Of a stretch of DNA of 33,990 nt, positions 16,501 through 29,200 are shown in pieces. The first letter of the stretch is position 1. Each line of letters opens with the position of its first letter. The position numbers and the translations under genes were made by a program. The notes below the pieces were generated by a model. The model ran no database searches. It had not been told where the DNA came from and was given only the letters and a program-made list of their open reading frames with translations. Origin of the DNA: an uncultured Bacteroidia bacterium (GTDB taxonomy: Bacteria > Bacteroidota > Bacteroidia > Bacteroidales > Prolixibacteraceae); the NCBI GenBank assembly GCA_903927965.1, contig CAIYPA010000090.1, positions 1 to 33,990 on the forward strand, read 5' to 3'.

Positions 16501-16700
16501 ACCGCCGTAATATCCTCCCCTCCAACTTGTTGAACGTTAAAAAAAACTGTAATCTCATCATAGATAGGTTGATCCTGGGCTTTCCCATTTAAAGAATTCA
16601 AACAAATAAAAACAAACAGACACAACAAACGCAACAAAAAACCGGAAATGCAGATAAATTTCCGGTTAATATTGTGCTTTGCCATAACTATTTGATACAT
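13506..16700 (-). CDS. Usher-like outer-membrane protein with C-terminal SPOR-like domains
   Basis: A 1,064-residue protein with a signal peptide ending near NGKAQD; the second ATG at 16685 (MAKHNINRK) may be the true start. After an N-terminal domain (about 45-190), a usher-type segment appears: VTNSPTTYRRSFGTYTLSDI, then VELYVNNVLVDYM and YKFEVPLVYGNSAVKLRFYG, which is the hallmark stretch of FimD/PapC-like ushers, followed by many beta strands to about 680. A D-rich FLDANGNGKYDIGEP motif (about 683) and a carboxypeptidase-regulatory-like domain (about 770-835) precede a Pro/Ser linker. At about 924-995 is a SPOR domain (GTFIQFGAYKTRDYA), and a weaker second copy follows to 1060. Ushers export and anchor fibre subunits; SPOR domains bind denuded peptidoglycan glycans. 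It is the last gene of the operon with the DUF4402 and giant surface proteins. Confidence 0.82.
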   Translation of the reverse strand: MYQIVMAKHNINRKFICISGFLLRLLCLFVFICLNSLNGKAQDQPIYDEITVFFNVQQVGGEDITAVIRDETVYLPIVEIFNFLKVKNALSSQMDSVSGFFINQQATYVIDKVNNKITYQGKTFDLKKDDLVKTETNLYLRSPLFGQVFGLDCIFSFRSLSVALNTKIELPVIRELRQEQMRSNIRRLKGEVKTDTTIERKYPLFHFGMADWSLISSQQLGGKTDTRLNLALGSVIAGGEANALLNISNNSPFTEKQQQYYWRSVNNERPALRQVLVGKIGAQSIASLYDPVVGLQVTNSPTTYRRSFGTYTLSDITEPNWIVELYVNNVLVDYMKADASGFYKFEVPLVYGNSAVKLRFYGPWGEERVKEENLSIPFNFLPPKELEYTLSAGIVEDTLKSRFSRLAINYGVSRRLTFGGGVEYLSSIQTGTTLPYFSSSLRLMSSLLLTGEYTYGVRVKGILNYRLPSNLQIELNYTKYHKGQMAIIYNYLEERKATVSLPLKGKNFAAYSRLTVNQIVLPNLKNTNAEMLWSGSVYGVSTNLTTYGLFNDVSAPYLYSNLSLSFKLPWRTSFTPQAQYEYNQNEFISIKGSIEKPIFKKGFLNMSYEQNFRSSTRNFEFGFRYDLPFAQAGYSVRNSNDLTSLVESARGSLLYDQKTKYLGTNNRTSVGKGAISVRPFLDANGNGKYDIGEPKVKGLQFRINGGTIERRDRDTTIQVLDLTPYTSYLLELDKNSFDNISWQLNHLTYKVMVDPNQFKVIDVPISIMGEASGTVYNGSKGQGRILVCIYRSDMSLVSRILTETDGYYSYLGLKQGNYTVRVDPGQLAKLKISSNPEFIPVTIKGSIDGDIIDGLDFRLNLLADTTRNVAPNPPLPSITIPAKGRVIPSIPENKPIKATDSISSSVKDKQNIIDLTKIKKSLVDMHGTFIQFGAYKTRDYAVIARKKIEQLTGMLTWIIYQGEFYKVAVSGFSNLKEANLFASKLEGIGTDLYFIPAIKPKYCLRTEEFEKKEDAVSYKEGFSRKTGKPCLIIFNENRYSVLITGFSSSVSALNYTFGSDEVVK

Positions 16701-16717
16701 AATGTATTGCTGATCTG

Positions 16718-17236
16718 TTATTGCTGAATAAAAGTAACCTGAAAAGTTCCGCTATACGACCCGGCAGGATTCGCTAAAAGAGAGCCTACTGTTAAAGTTC
16801 CACCAATAAAAACATCGGTAGTAGTTCCTGTAGTAATAAAAGGAGTTCTCGTACTAGCTTCCTCCAAATGAAGGGTTAAAAATCCGGAATTGCTCCCACT
16901 TAATTGTACATCAGGACCGTTAACAATCGTAATCAGCGTTCCGGGTTCAGCATCAATGATGAAAAGTGCAGGAGTAACGATTGAGCTCATATAAGGCAAT
17001 ATGACATTCCCTGTTGCTGTCCTGAATCCATTATAGGTTACAGTCACGGTTCCATAGTTGCCACTTTGAATAAACGCCCCAAAACTAAGGTGCTGTGCAG
17101 TACTTACTGTGACTGAAATAGGCCTTGGAGGTTTCTCCTGAGCCTTTGATGGTACACATACTACTAATATACAGAATATTGTAAAATATAACAAATACAG
17201 CTTTCTTAACAAAATATATAAAAATTTGTTACTCAT
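16718..17236 (-). CDS. DUF4402 secreted protein, possible surface-fibre subunit
   Basis: A 172-residue protein with a signal peptide (cut likely at SKA/QE, residue 32). The mature part has the DUF4402 pattern: ISVTVSTAQHLSFGAF, YGTVTVTYNGFRTATGNV, PALFIIDAEPGTLITI, FIGGTLTVGSLLANPAGSYSGTFQVTF. DUF4402 is a small all-beta domain often found beside chaperone or usher-like genes in Bacteroidota and Proteobacteria. Its start codon lies inside the end of the giant gene (8-nt overlap), and the usher-like gene follows after 17 nt, so translation is likely coupled. A role as an exported subunit handled by the usher-like protein is inference. Confidence 0.85.
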   Translation of the reverse strand: MSNKFLYILLRKLYLLYFTIFCILVVCVPSKAQEKPPRPISVTVSTAQHLSFGAFIQSGNYGTVTVTYNGFRTATGNVILPYMSSIVTPALFIIDAEPGTLITIVNGPDVQLSGSNSGFLTLHLEEASTRTPFITTGTTTDVFIGGTLTVGSLLANPAGSYSGTFQVTFIQQ

Positions 17237-20200
17237 AATCTTTTCGCATTAGAATTTTTTCTGATTCCTTTTTAACACCCGAAAATAATGTAATTATATA
17301 AACGCCGCTACTAAGGTTTACATTGAGTTCAACTGTTTCCATCTCAAAGACATTCTTTTGTATTAAAACCTGACCTTTCATATTGGTTACTATTAACGTT
17401 CCCCCGATATTAAAAGGTAGATCTACTTTAACGGAAAGATGATTTCCAGAATGGAGCAAGGTAAACATCTTTCTGCCATCATCAAGTTTGGACAAAAGGT
17501 CAGTTTTAGAGAACACCAGGCTAAACCGCTGATTGATCTCCCCTGATTTCAAGAAGAAGCGATAATACGGATTCTGATGTAAATCTTGTGTAAGCCCTGA
17601 TTGTGCGTCTAAAAGGTACAAATGCAAACCGGATGGCAATTGGCTAATATCCTTGGCTTTGAAATTTATCCATCCGTCACTTAAAGTGCTAAATCCCAAT
17701 GGAATTCTGGCAATGCTGTCACCAGGTGAAGGCATGCCGTTAATTGATAGTTGATTCGCTTTTGGCGTAATAGTGTATAAATTTGGGACAAGTAGATCCG
17801 TATTTTTCATTTTTAAAGCATCCAATTCTTTTTCGAAGTATTGGCTGGCTTTGTTGTCAAAATAGATTACTGCAACATCTTCAATCGCTTCCTTTGTTTC
17901 AAAATTCGCTGTAAAACTTAAAACTGGTCGATCTTCAATAATTGCATTTTTAAATAATGGATTGAGATCTTTTATGCGAACGGCATTAGTGGTTCCAAGC
18001 GTTGCACTCACCGGGAAACTACCATCAGTAACATGGACAAAGAAACCTTGCATTGAGGCAATCACATTGTTGGCATTCCCGGTTGAAACACCATTCACAT
18101 AGCTACTGTAAACCCCGGAATATTGGCTGGTATTTCCTGCATTGAAAAAATAGATTGCATTGTCAATGTTTGTTTTGGTCCAGCCGGGATTATTCCAATC
18201 GATCGGTGAAGGATATGGGTTTCCTACAAGATTGAATCCCTTTGTATATCTCCTGTTGTGACTGAATAGAGTTATGTTTAGGTTTCTATTGCTTACGACA
18301 CCTGTCAATTCTACCGTTTTCGGTGTTTGTAAAGCTCCGAAATTGACTGCATATCCATTAAGTGGAACCAATGGATTAAGCTGATTCACATATTTTTCCC
18401 ATCCTGAACTATAAATTGTTACGCCAGAAGAATCGATACTTTTATTCTCATCATATTTATATAATGTTGGGAAAGTCGCTGATAAGTCAACTTCGGTGGC
18501 AAATTCTCCTACAGTCGCTGCCTGAAAAGGAGAACTGAAATATTTATATCCAAAAGCTGAAGGAAGGTAGCGTTGCATATTCACATTGCCAAGAATTTCC
18601 CCATTCCCGACACCGCTTATCAGGGCACTCTGGGTTAAGGTCGAAACCAGGGTCAGATTTCCGGATGAGGATAAATTTCCATTGATTGCTTCAACGATTC
18701 CTGTAACATTTAGAGGGCCTTGAAGCGTTACGCCCGATACATTGTCAATGTTCAAATTCAATATCCTATTGCCTGAAAAGACATTCGCAGGTATCGTCTG
18801 AGGAGCAGAACCCTTCATTTCAATAGTTCCGGCTGTGGCTGTAAAGGTGCCGTTGTTGGTGATTGTTCCTGCAATCTGAAGCGTATTTGCCAAAACGGTC
18901 AGCGAAGATCCGGGATAGACCACAATATTTTTTGAAGTGCCAACCGGCCCAGTATTTAACACTGGTTGATTTGCTACATTGGGAATAAGAACTAAGGTGG
19001 TGAGTGTAGGGATAACTTCGCAAGACCAGTTTCTGGAATCATTCCAATCGGTGCTGATGGCACCTGTCCAAATGCGTTCGCTATTGACAGTGATGTCCAT
19101 AGTCCGGATAGCACTGGTTCCACAGGCATTGGAAGCAGTAACTATTAGCTTACCACTGGTCGAAACCGAAGAGAAACTCATGGTAATATTGTTTCCGGAG
19201 CCCATTATTGTTGCTCCAGTTCCTACTGTATAGCTCCATGCATACGATGTAGCCAACGGATCATTTGGTACAGTATAGATTACATTGGTTTGTCCTTGAC
19301 AAACAATTGCCGTACTTACTGTAAATGACTGCGGCTGATCAGGGACCTTATTCCATGAAATGGTTCTGGTGCCACTAACATTGCTACAGCCATTTGCCCC
19401 CGTAAGCGTAAGTGTTGCAGTTGTTGAACCTGATGGGGTTGAGGGAGTGAATGTAGCAAGGGCTGGATCAGGATTCTGGGTCCATGTACCACCGCTGCCC
19501 GACCAAATGGGTGAACCAGTATAGGAACCGCTAGCAGTTGCTCCCGTTAATTGGATAGGTGATAACCCAGTACAAATACCCAATGCATCTAACCCTGCAT
19601 TGGCAATCGGTGCCTGGTTCAGGAATATGGTTGCAGATACTGTACCGTAGCATCCCATATTATCTGTTACTTTAAAGCTAAGATCATATGAGCCGCCGGT
19701 TCCATTACTGAATGTTGTTGCAGTACTTGTTGTACTACTTAATGAAGAAGCTCCTGACCCTGTCCAAAGATAGACATAAGGAGAAGTACCTCCTGATGGA
19801 GTGGCAGTAAGACTAATTGGGGTACTGCTGCAACCAGTTGAAGAAGCAGGAGTAATTGTTGCGGTTGGAGGAGCATTAATTGCTATCGCATAATTATCAG
19901 ACAATGGCCCATCACCTAAAGGACATCCACTTATTCCCTGAACTGTAAGATTCCCGGATTGCGCAGTTGAGCTAAAGCTTAAAGTAATGCTATTTGTTCC
20001 CGTAGTAACCCCACCGACAACAGATAGATCTGTCCCTGAACTTAGTTCCTTAACACCTGAGTTACTGAAGAACCATCTGTACCCGGTTGCATTGGTGATC
20101 AATGGAACGGTATAAGTTGCAGCAGTTGATCCTTTGCAAACCGATGTTGCACCTGTCGAGATATTTTGCTTCTGACTAACGGCAGCCCCGCTAGAGACAT

Positions 20201-23200
20201 TGATTGCCAAAGTTGAACTAATTCCATTTCCGCAGCTATTGTGCCCATAAACCGTTAAGTTCCCTGAAGTAGCATTATTAGTAAAGGTAAGCGTTACAGA
20301 TGTGCCAACTCCCGAAATTGTGGTTCCACTCCCAGAATAGGACCAAATATAACTACTGGCATCTCCTATTGCAGGTATGCTGTAAGTTCCAGAAACAGCT
20401 TTACAGGTTGAAGGAGACCCTGTAATGGCCTGTGCAGAGGAAGGCAAAGGATTTACAGTTACAATTAGTGCACTACTGGTAGAGGAACAGCCCCCTGTGT
20501 TTGACCCTATTACATCAATTGATTGGATACCTACCGGGAGATTTGAAGTTGAATAAATGTTACTTGCACTGTTCTGAACAATTACTCCATTTAACCTGAA
20601 TTTATAGTTGGCCAACCCTGCTGTTGCGTTGAACACAACACCTACTGATTGGCAGACAGTGTTGTCTGCATCATTGCTGGATATAACCACTGTCGGTATG
20701 GGACTTACATTAACGGTAACAGCTGTTGTTCCATTTACTGTTCCGGGAATGCCATTTGCTGTAATTCCTGTTAAGGTATAAGAAGTAGTGTAAGAAGGTG
20801 TTACAACAATGCTATAGGGACTGGATGTCAGTACAGGAGTGATGGTCGTTGTAGAGCCGACTTTATAAGTTAAAACCCAGGGAGCCAATCCAGAAAAGGC
20901 AACAACCAATGTTGTAGATGTCCCATTACACAAATTAACCATAGCCGGACTTGTAAAAGATGCCGAACTAAGGGACAGTGGGGTAATTGAGGCAAGGGTG
21001 AAGTAGCTGTAACTACCAAAGTTTACAGGTGATGTTGTTGTTACTGTTCCATTTGTATTAATGCCAGAAACAATAGCACTGTTCCCTACAATTTCCCAAC
21101 GCGATGTTGCACCATTCCATCCCACCACCCTGAGGTTATTCAGATCCGGAATAGTACTGCCCACATCACTTGATCCATCAAGAATAATACTAATCGTTGC
21201 CTGTCCTCCGGTTGGGGCTTGTATTTTCCAATATTCAGATTTACTAACCGTACTTATAGGACTTAGAAAATTCGACATTGAATATCCTGCCAACTCGGCG
21301 TTAGCATAGAAATAGGTAGCCTTCCAATCATTTAGACCAGTAGGACCCGATACATTCAGAAGAGAAATAGGCCCATGCGCTTTTGTAAATACATAGTTAC
21401 CTATTGGGAAAGTAAAACTATTCCCGGTAATCATCTCCTTTGTAAGTGTTCCATTTACGAATGAAAGCGGTGTTCCTAGAGCGGGAGTAACAAATGCTCC
21501 ATAATTCAATCTGAACAGACTATTTGTTGGAATTGTGATTAATCCATTGTTTAGCTGAAGTTCACGGTCGATCTCGATATCATTGAGAACTGTCACATCA
21601 TTGACATTGTTAATCTCAAGATTATTTAGGGCATTAACATCAGAAAATGAACCAGATATGCTTTGTGGTAGAGTTCCGGTCAAGGCAATTGTAGCTGTAG
21701 GCCCGTTGCCTGCATCATACCCTCCGCTTATGCGGCTAATATTTCCCTTTACGCTTAATTTCCTGTTATAATAATTGACAGAACTAAGACCAGTTCCCCC
21801 ATTAAAAATAAGGTCTCCATTTAACACAAGGTTATTATTTGGGAATCGGCGTCCTCCATCCCCTGACAATTTTAAGTGATTAACTTCTATAATATTACCC
21901 AAAAATTCATAATCTTTGTTCGTACCCCCAAATTCAAGTGTACCTCCGGCTGCAGAGAAGAAGTAATCATAAACACCAGCAGGCAAATCCCCTATTTCTG
22001 AATAAATTGTTCCATTTCCATTAACAATTCCTAAGCGGTGACCAACTGTCGAATTGAGTTTTAGAGTGCCATATACTTCGGTCATATATCCTGAAATATA
22101 ATCTGTTGTAACCGTAGTAATGTGTTGTGAATTAATTCTTGCTATAGCACCACGGGGACCACCAGCAATATTAGGAGTCCAAAAAGAACCGGTGTTCCAA
22201 TTTCCCGATGTGTTTGTTTCGAATCTTGACACTTTGTTGGGTATAGCTCCATCAAGTGAAACATCACCCGCCCCAGCGGTATAATCACCACTAATTCCAA
22301 GATCATCTTTTAAATTGAACCTGAAAATGAGGTTTTTATTAATTTCATCAAAATCATCCTTGTTTGGAAACTTCGACCAGTTACCCAAACCATCGGACAA
22401 TAAACTTGCTGTAAAATAATCAGCAACAGTATAGGGGGTAGTTACCTTTACATCTGAATCGATGTATCTCATTGCCGCAACACCACTAAATCCGGCTATA
22501 CCATTGGCTTTGAGTGTCCAATAATATTGTAACGCATTGCTTTTATCCACTATTTGAGTACCGCTTTCAGAATCTTCATAAATGCTTGGATGAATCTCAT
22601 TGGCAGGTTTAACGGTAATACTTCCGGTATTATTCCCATTTGCAGATATAGAGAGGGTTATAGGGGTATATTTTTGCGCGGAACCAACAGGGAAAATAAA
22701 ATCTGGCTGTCCTCCTGCCGGGAAGGTTTTACAAACTCCGTTATCGGTAAATGAAATGTTGGTGGTAATCATATTTGTTACCGAGAAAGGTGAGGCCTGT
22801 TCTATGGTAGCATTTACACCAAGTGTTAAAAGGTTATTCCCGATATTAAAAACACCGGACAGCATTTTTAATGCATTTGTAATTTTAAACTGATTGGTGG
22901 TAGGAACATCAATACCATTGATATTATTGATTGTAAGCTTACCGAAAGTGCCATTACCTGTTAAGGTTTGCTGGACAGTACCATTTAATACTATTCCATC
23001 ACCAGAACTACCGTAAACGTGAACAGCATCGTTCAATACATTGCCTTTTACACTGACCGTATTATTGCTTGTGGTAAAAGTGCCGGCACGAAGATCAAGC
23101 TCATTTGAAATCAATAATGGGGTATTAGTTCCATTCAAAATCAGGTTATTACTACCTGATTTATCCAGATTGAAGAAGTTGAGTGTAGATCCGTTTCCGG

Positions 23201-26200
23201 TAATGGTTTGGGTATTGGTTCCTGAAAAATAAGTCGTATTCCCATTTGGCGCAAAGGATCCATTACTCGTTAAGTCACCGTTTAAGATCAAATCTATTCC
23301 ATTTGCGTTGAACGAAGCTCCAGCATCAATCAGCAATAAACTGGTAAATGTTGCCGGAACAACTTCCAATCTGGCTATTGGATTTTTACCACTTTGGTTA
23401 TTGATCCTGATTTTTGGAAGTGGTTTTCCAGCATATATACCAATTGTCTGTGAAATCGGTGTTGAACTGTGTCCAATATGAATGTTGGCTAAGACACCTA
23501 TATTATAGCTAGCAGGATTAAAGTAAAATGCAGCCAACTGAGGATTTGCCTGCGCTCTTGCAATGTACAAATCGCCAGCTGTCATGCTAAATGAACTTCC
23601 TGCATTAAGAATTTCGAAAACACCCCGATTATTTGCTGTTGCCCCATTCTGACCTGCCACTACCGTACCACCGGTCTGATTGTAAACAAGTATCCCGGCA
23701 TCGGATGTGGGACTTCTTCGTATCTGTCCCCCTACAAAAAGATTACCGCTTGATATTGAGATTGTTGCATTGCCTGAAGCAGAGTATTCAATTGGGTTTT
23801 CATTGGAGTCATAGGCCATATCAAGTGTACCTCCGCTAATGGTCAGTTTTCCATCAAGTGAAAGACCAGAATTGCCACCCGCCCTAACATTTCCCTGCAA
23901 AATTGTGAGGCCTGCAGTGGACGGAATTTCAAAATAGTCATTCCCGGTTGTAAGGTTAAGATTCCGGGAAACATTGGAATTGTTAGAGATAAAAGTTCCG
24001 TTTTTAAGCTGTAATGCTTTTGGTACACCTACTCCTGAGGTCGGTCCGTTTAATACATAATCGGTATTAAACTGGGCAGTCGATGACTGGTTGGTCCCTT
24101 TATTCACGACCAATCGGTAAAGATCAGGAATGACACCATTCACACGGGTATAAGTCATGCTGTTTGCACCATCAAGGTAAAGTGTAATCCTATCGTTGCT
24201 TACACCACTCCACAAATCCAATCCATTCGACGAAATTGCGGATGTTCCCTGAATTATGTTGCCCTCCACATGTAGCTCATGGTCAACCAAAGGCAGTATG
24301 GCATCCGGATTTAATACCTGAATAATACTATTGGTATTTTTCATAATCAGATCCCCCTTTACATTGATCTTGCGCGCATTGCCACTGTTCCCAAAGTTAA
24401 GCTGTGCCCCACCGCCAGAATTTTGGCTTTCGAACATCACCAGATTACGGCCTACATTGATATCACCGGTTGTTCCGGTGGGAAGGATCAAATTTACATT
24501 GCCCAATAATTCAACATTCCCAGTGGTTGTCAAGGTATTGGCAAAAGTGAAATTCCAGTTATTTGCTCCCCAGATATCATTTGAAACATACAAATTAGGA
24601 AACAAAGCTGGGGTTTTGCTGATCACCCTGTTATCCGTAAAATTTTCGTAAATAACATAAGATGAATCCTGACGTGCAAAGTCGCCAATGTCCATAATCG
24701 TATAATCAGGATCCGATTGTCTATTCCAGAATAGTCCTTCTCCTTTTACTAACTTTGCCGTAAGGATTCCGTTGTCTGTATTTCCATTGGCATCATAATC
24801 ATCTGTTCCATTAATAGTCAGTGTAGGTCTGAACTGAAAATTCGAACGATATACACGTGCTACAGGATTACCTGAAGCATCTGTCATTTTTGTAAATACA
24901 ACTTCTGCAATCTGTCGGGTATCAGTCACCCAAATGCTATGCGGTTGGCCTCTTAGATTTGCAGCCCTGTTCGTGTCGGTCCATGGAATCCAGCCAATTA
25001 CAGCCACATCTCCAGCCCCAGGAATTGTTCCTGCTACCGGTTGACGGCTATCATGAGGGCTGTATAATGGATTCAACAAGGTACTTTTGGTCCAGGAATT
25101 CGAATTGTTCCACATTGCTTCCTGTGTGTAATCCCGGGTATAATAGATGACCACACTACCCGTAAACCTTGCTGCTACCCCTGTTGTGTAATTGGCATTT
25201 TCGATAGGAATCCCGACCGAAGCTGGGGAGAAAAGTCCATTGGTACTTGTTCCATTGATCGTAATAAAACGGGAATTGCCTCCAGCACCAAAGGCCTTGA
25301 TAACATCATTTTGTGCCAATGCTTCATATGACCGTGTGTAAGGGTTTTCATCCAACACTTTACCTGGGACATAATTTGCTTCGTTCACGGCAGCCGAAAT
25401 TAAGTCAACATTCGCTACCCCTTTTTGGTTCCGATAATAGAAGCGATAGGCTACAGTGGGTGCTGTGGTAAAATCACTATGCGAAACACGCCAGTAATGT
25501 TGCAAGACTTCCCCACCGGTTTGATTGGTAGTTTGTAAGGAGCCAAGAACAGGACGTATGGTCACATAACCATCATCATTGTAATTCTTGACTACCATTT
25601 GCGCAGGGCGAAAATAAAGCGTTGTTCCTCCGTTAGTGGTAAATCCGATTGGATAGGTAACCGGTCCAAAATTATTAATAATGTTATTTTGATTCTCTGT
25701 TTGCGAATTTGCAGTTATTTTTAAAGTAAGACCTCCATCGCTTGCCTTCCCGTCGGTAAAAATCATCGAATTAGCAGTGTAACCATTATCAGCAACTGTT
25801 AAGTAACTATTCAATAAGCTATTATCAAACAGGCCATTTTCCAAATTCCAAAGGTTATCCACCTTCAGGTTGTAGCCTTTGAGGTAAATAAGTCCCTTAA
25901 CATATTCCATGCGTTCGATATAGGTGTCGCTTGTCAGGGTTACTTTTGCCGGAGGGGTTACATTTACCTGCACATTACCAAAGACAGCGCCCTCACTTGT
26001 AGTAAGTGTAAAAGCTGGATTTTCGACCATTTGTATTTGGGCGCGGCTTGGTGTGACACCAGGAAACCAGGTGCCCATACGTCCATTATTCGTAATTGCT
26101 CCCCATGTTCGGATGGTATATAGATTCTGGTTGAGAATTCCTGAAAGCACGGATGCATCGCCATTTACATCTATTGCAACAGATTCATTTGCCCTGTCCG

Positions 26201-29200
26201 CCCCTGCTGTCAGTTTAATCTCATATCCCGCAGTTCTGTCTATTACCAATTTACCCAATTCTAAGGCTGTTGAGCTATCTCCATAATAAATAGTCTCTAT
26301 AGCGTCAGTTCCCGCTGTTTTATTAAAATAGGTCGTGTTTCGGTCTGAAGGTTGGTTTGCAATCGCATCGTATGGATAGTTCCCTCCGCTAACCGCCTTG
26401 TAAGTTGCCCCTTTCTCAACAGTAAACGATCCCCCAATATATACGTCATTCGGAACAGTGGTGAATGGATCAAAAGTTATTGTCGGATAGGAAGATCCGC
26501 CTGATTCTTGTCCCCAAAGCTTAAAATCGTTCAGCACGTATAAAGGCTGGGTCGCCACGTTAATATTCGATGGGCCAATATTTGAAGCAGGGCCAAGCTT
26601 AAAAAATTTGGATGTCGGGCTACTGTTCCTAAATTCAAGATTCCAGAATGGTGAGCGTGATGTAATTAGAAAGTCCTGATTTGCAGATGTTTCCCCGATA
26701 ACAGTTCCTCCAGTAATTTTGATGTTATCGGGGTCGGAATTTACTAAAATTGAGCCGTTACCCAGTGATGTATTGACTTTTAGCGTACCGCCACTCATAT
26801 TGAATACACTGGCAGTGCTAATAAGGCTAAATACATAAAAATCAGTATTGGTCGTTCCCCCAAGTACATTTACCGATCCATTTGATTGAATATAAGCACC
26901 GTTATTGTTGTAAAAACTCACATCTGACGTTCTGATCTGGTTCGCATTGACTGTTCCTCCCTCAACATTCAATACCCCATTTTTGCAAAGTGTAATGCCA
27001 TTGGGGATTTTTGCTTCAAGAACTCCGGTGGTTGTTTTAATCTTTCCATAGGTTGCAATTGTCTGACCGCTATTCTTCTGCACTGTTCCTTCATTGATCC
27101 AAAGTTGAGCAGCTTCAGAGATATTATAAGTATCTGCAATAGAGAGTACTGGAATAGCAACACTATTTCCGATCCTCACCGTTCCACTTACAAGGCCCAA
27201 AGCATTGGCGTTGTCGGAAAGTTGGGCAGCGATAGGGTGATTTTCATTGGCAAATCCCAGAAGATTGAAGTTTGCAATTGCTGTTGCATCAATATTAAGG
27301 ATAAAAGTTGGGTCAAGTCCCTTGTTGATTTTAATTCGATAGAAATTGGTAACTCCCCTACAGAAAATATTTTGTGTGGCATCTGTATTTAAGAAGTTGG
27401 CATCTACAATTCCATCAACAGCTTCCTGAGCATAATTCGCAGTAACCCGGTTGGTAAATTTCACTTCTCCACTATTTGTAAAGTTCCCATAGATATTCAA
27501 CTGGTGCCGCGCATTGGCCGATCCTGTTGCAATCTTTCCTGTTGTGGCTACGGTAATACTTCCATTTACATTGATAATTAAAGGATTCGTTGACGTATTA
27601 TTGTTTATTTTAAAAGTCCCATTCGTCACAGTAAGGCTACCGTTGAGTGTGTAATTTGCCAACAGGGTCAGGATATTATCAGTCTGCATACTTACATAGA
27701 CATTGAAAAAGGTTCGTGCCGTTGTTAAGTTTCGTGTAACACCATAATATTCAACGGTTCCTTCACCTTGTCCAGCAGAGATAAAATCTGTGGGATCCCC
27801 GGAAGGGAAATTATCACCTGCCAGGCGAATACGACCTGTGCCTGCAATGATGATAAAAGAGTGGCCAATTGTTAAACCAAAATCAAGTGTCCCGATTACA
27901 GTTAACCTGTTGTTTATTTTATTGTTCGTTGGAACAGTAACTGTTCTCCCCGACAATACAACAACTTCATCTAAAAGTGATGTGGGAGAGGTCGTAGGAG
28001 TCAGACCATCAGGGTTTAAGAGTTGAGAACCTGAAGGATCAAGTGTCCAGACTGAGGGATCATCCCAGTTGCCGCTTTTCATCGAGTAAAAAACCTTCTT
28101 ATCGGGTACGGTTCCCGTGCATCCAGAACTAAGGACTGTTAATGAGGTGGATGCTGTCTGAATTGAACAACCGCTAGTGGCTGGTAAAGTATAAGTCACT
28201 AAATAAGTGCCTGCGGTACTGGTGCCCGGCGTTATATCCCCAGTTGAACTGCTAATTGTCAATCCAGCAGGAGTTGCTGAATAAGTACCACCTGAAGTTC
28301 CTGTTCGGGTAACTGGCTGAGGTGATCCAATTGTCTTGCAGAACGGAGTTCCAATATAGGAAATAGTCGCTGCCGGTACTGTGGCAATGGTTACTGAAGT
28401 ATTTGCAGTTAGGACTCCGCAGCCGCTATTGATTGAATAGGTATAAGTTACCAAATAGGTTCCAGGTAAACTTGATATTGGAATGATCGCACCGGTACCT
28501 GAATCTAAAGTTAATCCGGGGGTTGAGCTAAAAATCCCACCAGTATAATTTGCCGTGCCAGTTAATGTAACTGCTTGTGAGGTTGAGAGATTGCTACAAA
28601 AGGGTGATGCGGAATATACAATTGTTGCTGTTGGTAAAGTGCTTATGGTAACCGTCGTAGTTGTTGTTTGCACCGGACAAGCGCCAGTTGCAGCCATTGT
28701 GTAGGTGACAGTATAGGTACCAGCCGAACTCGTAGAGGGTACGATTGCACCTGTCGAACTGTTAATGGTTAGCCCGGTAAGAGTTGCGGAAAAGATTCCT
28801 CCGGTTGTGCCAGAAAGAGTAACAGGCTGTGCAGTAGCAACTGTTTTGCAAAATGGATTTCCGGCATAGGAAATCGAAGCAGAAGGAATAGTTGTAACAG
28901 TTGCTGTATGTGATGCAGTTTTGGGTCCGTTACAACCAGCGGCACTTGCAGTAATTGTTGTCGTCCCACTCCATCCTGAAACATAGGTCACCTCACCGGT
29001 ATTTGGGACGATCGAGTTTCCACCTGCCAAAGTTGTGGCATCTAAAGTGTAAGTTATTCCGGTTGTATTCGTTGCGTTTGCAGAATAAGTTACTGTTCCT
29101 GCCCCCTGACAACGTGAAGAAGTAGCCCCCAAAGTAAATACCGGAGTTCCAACAGTTGCATTACTTGTTACTGTATGTATTGAAGTTGCCGGACCATTAC

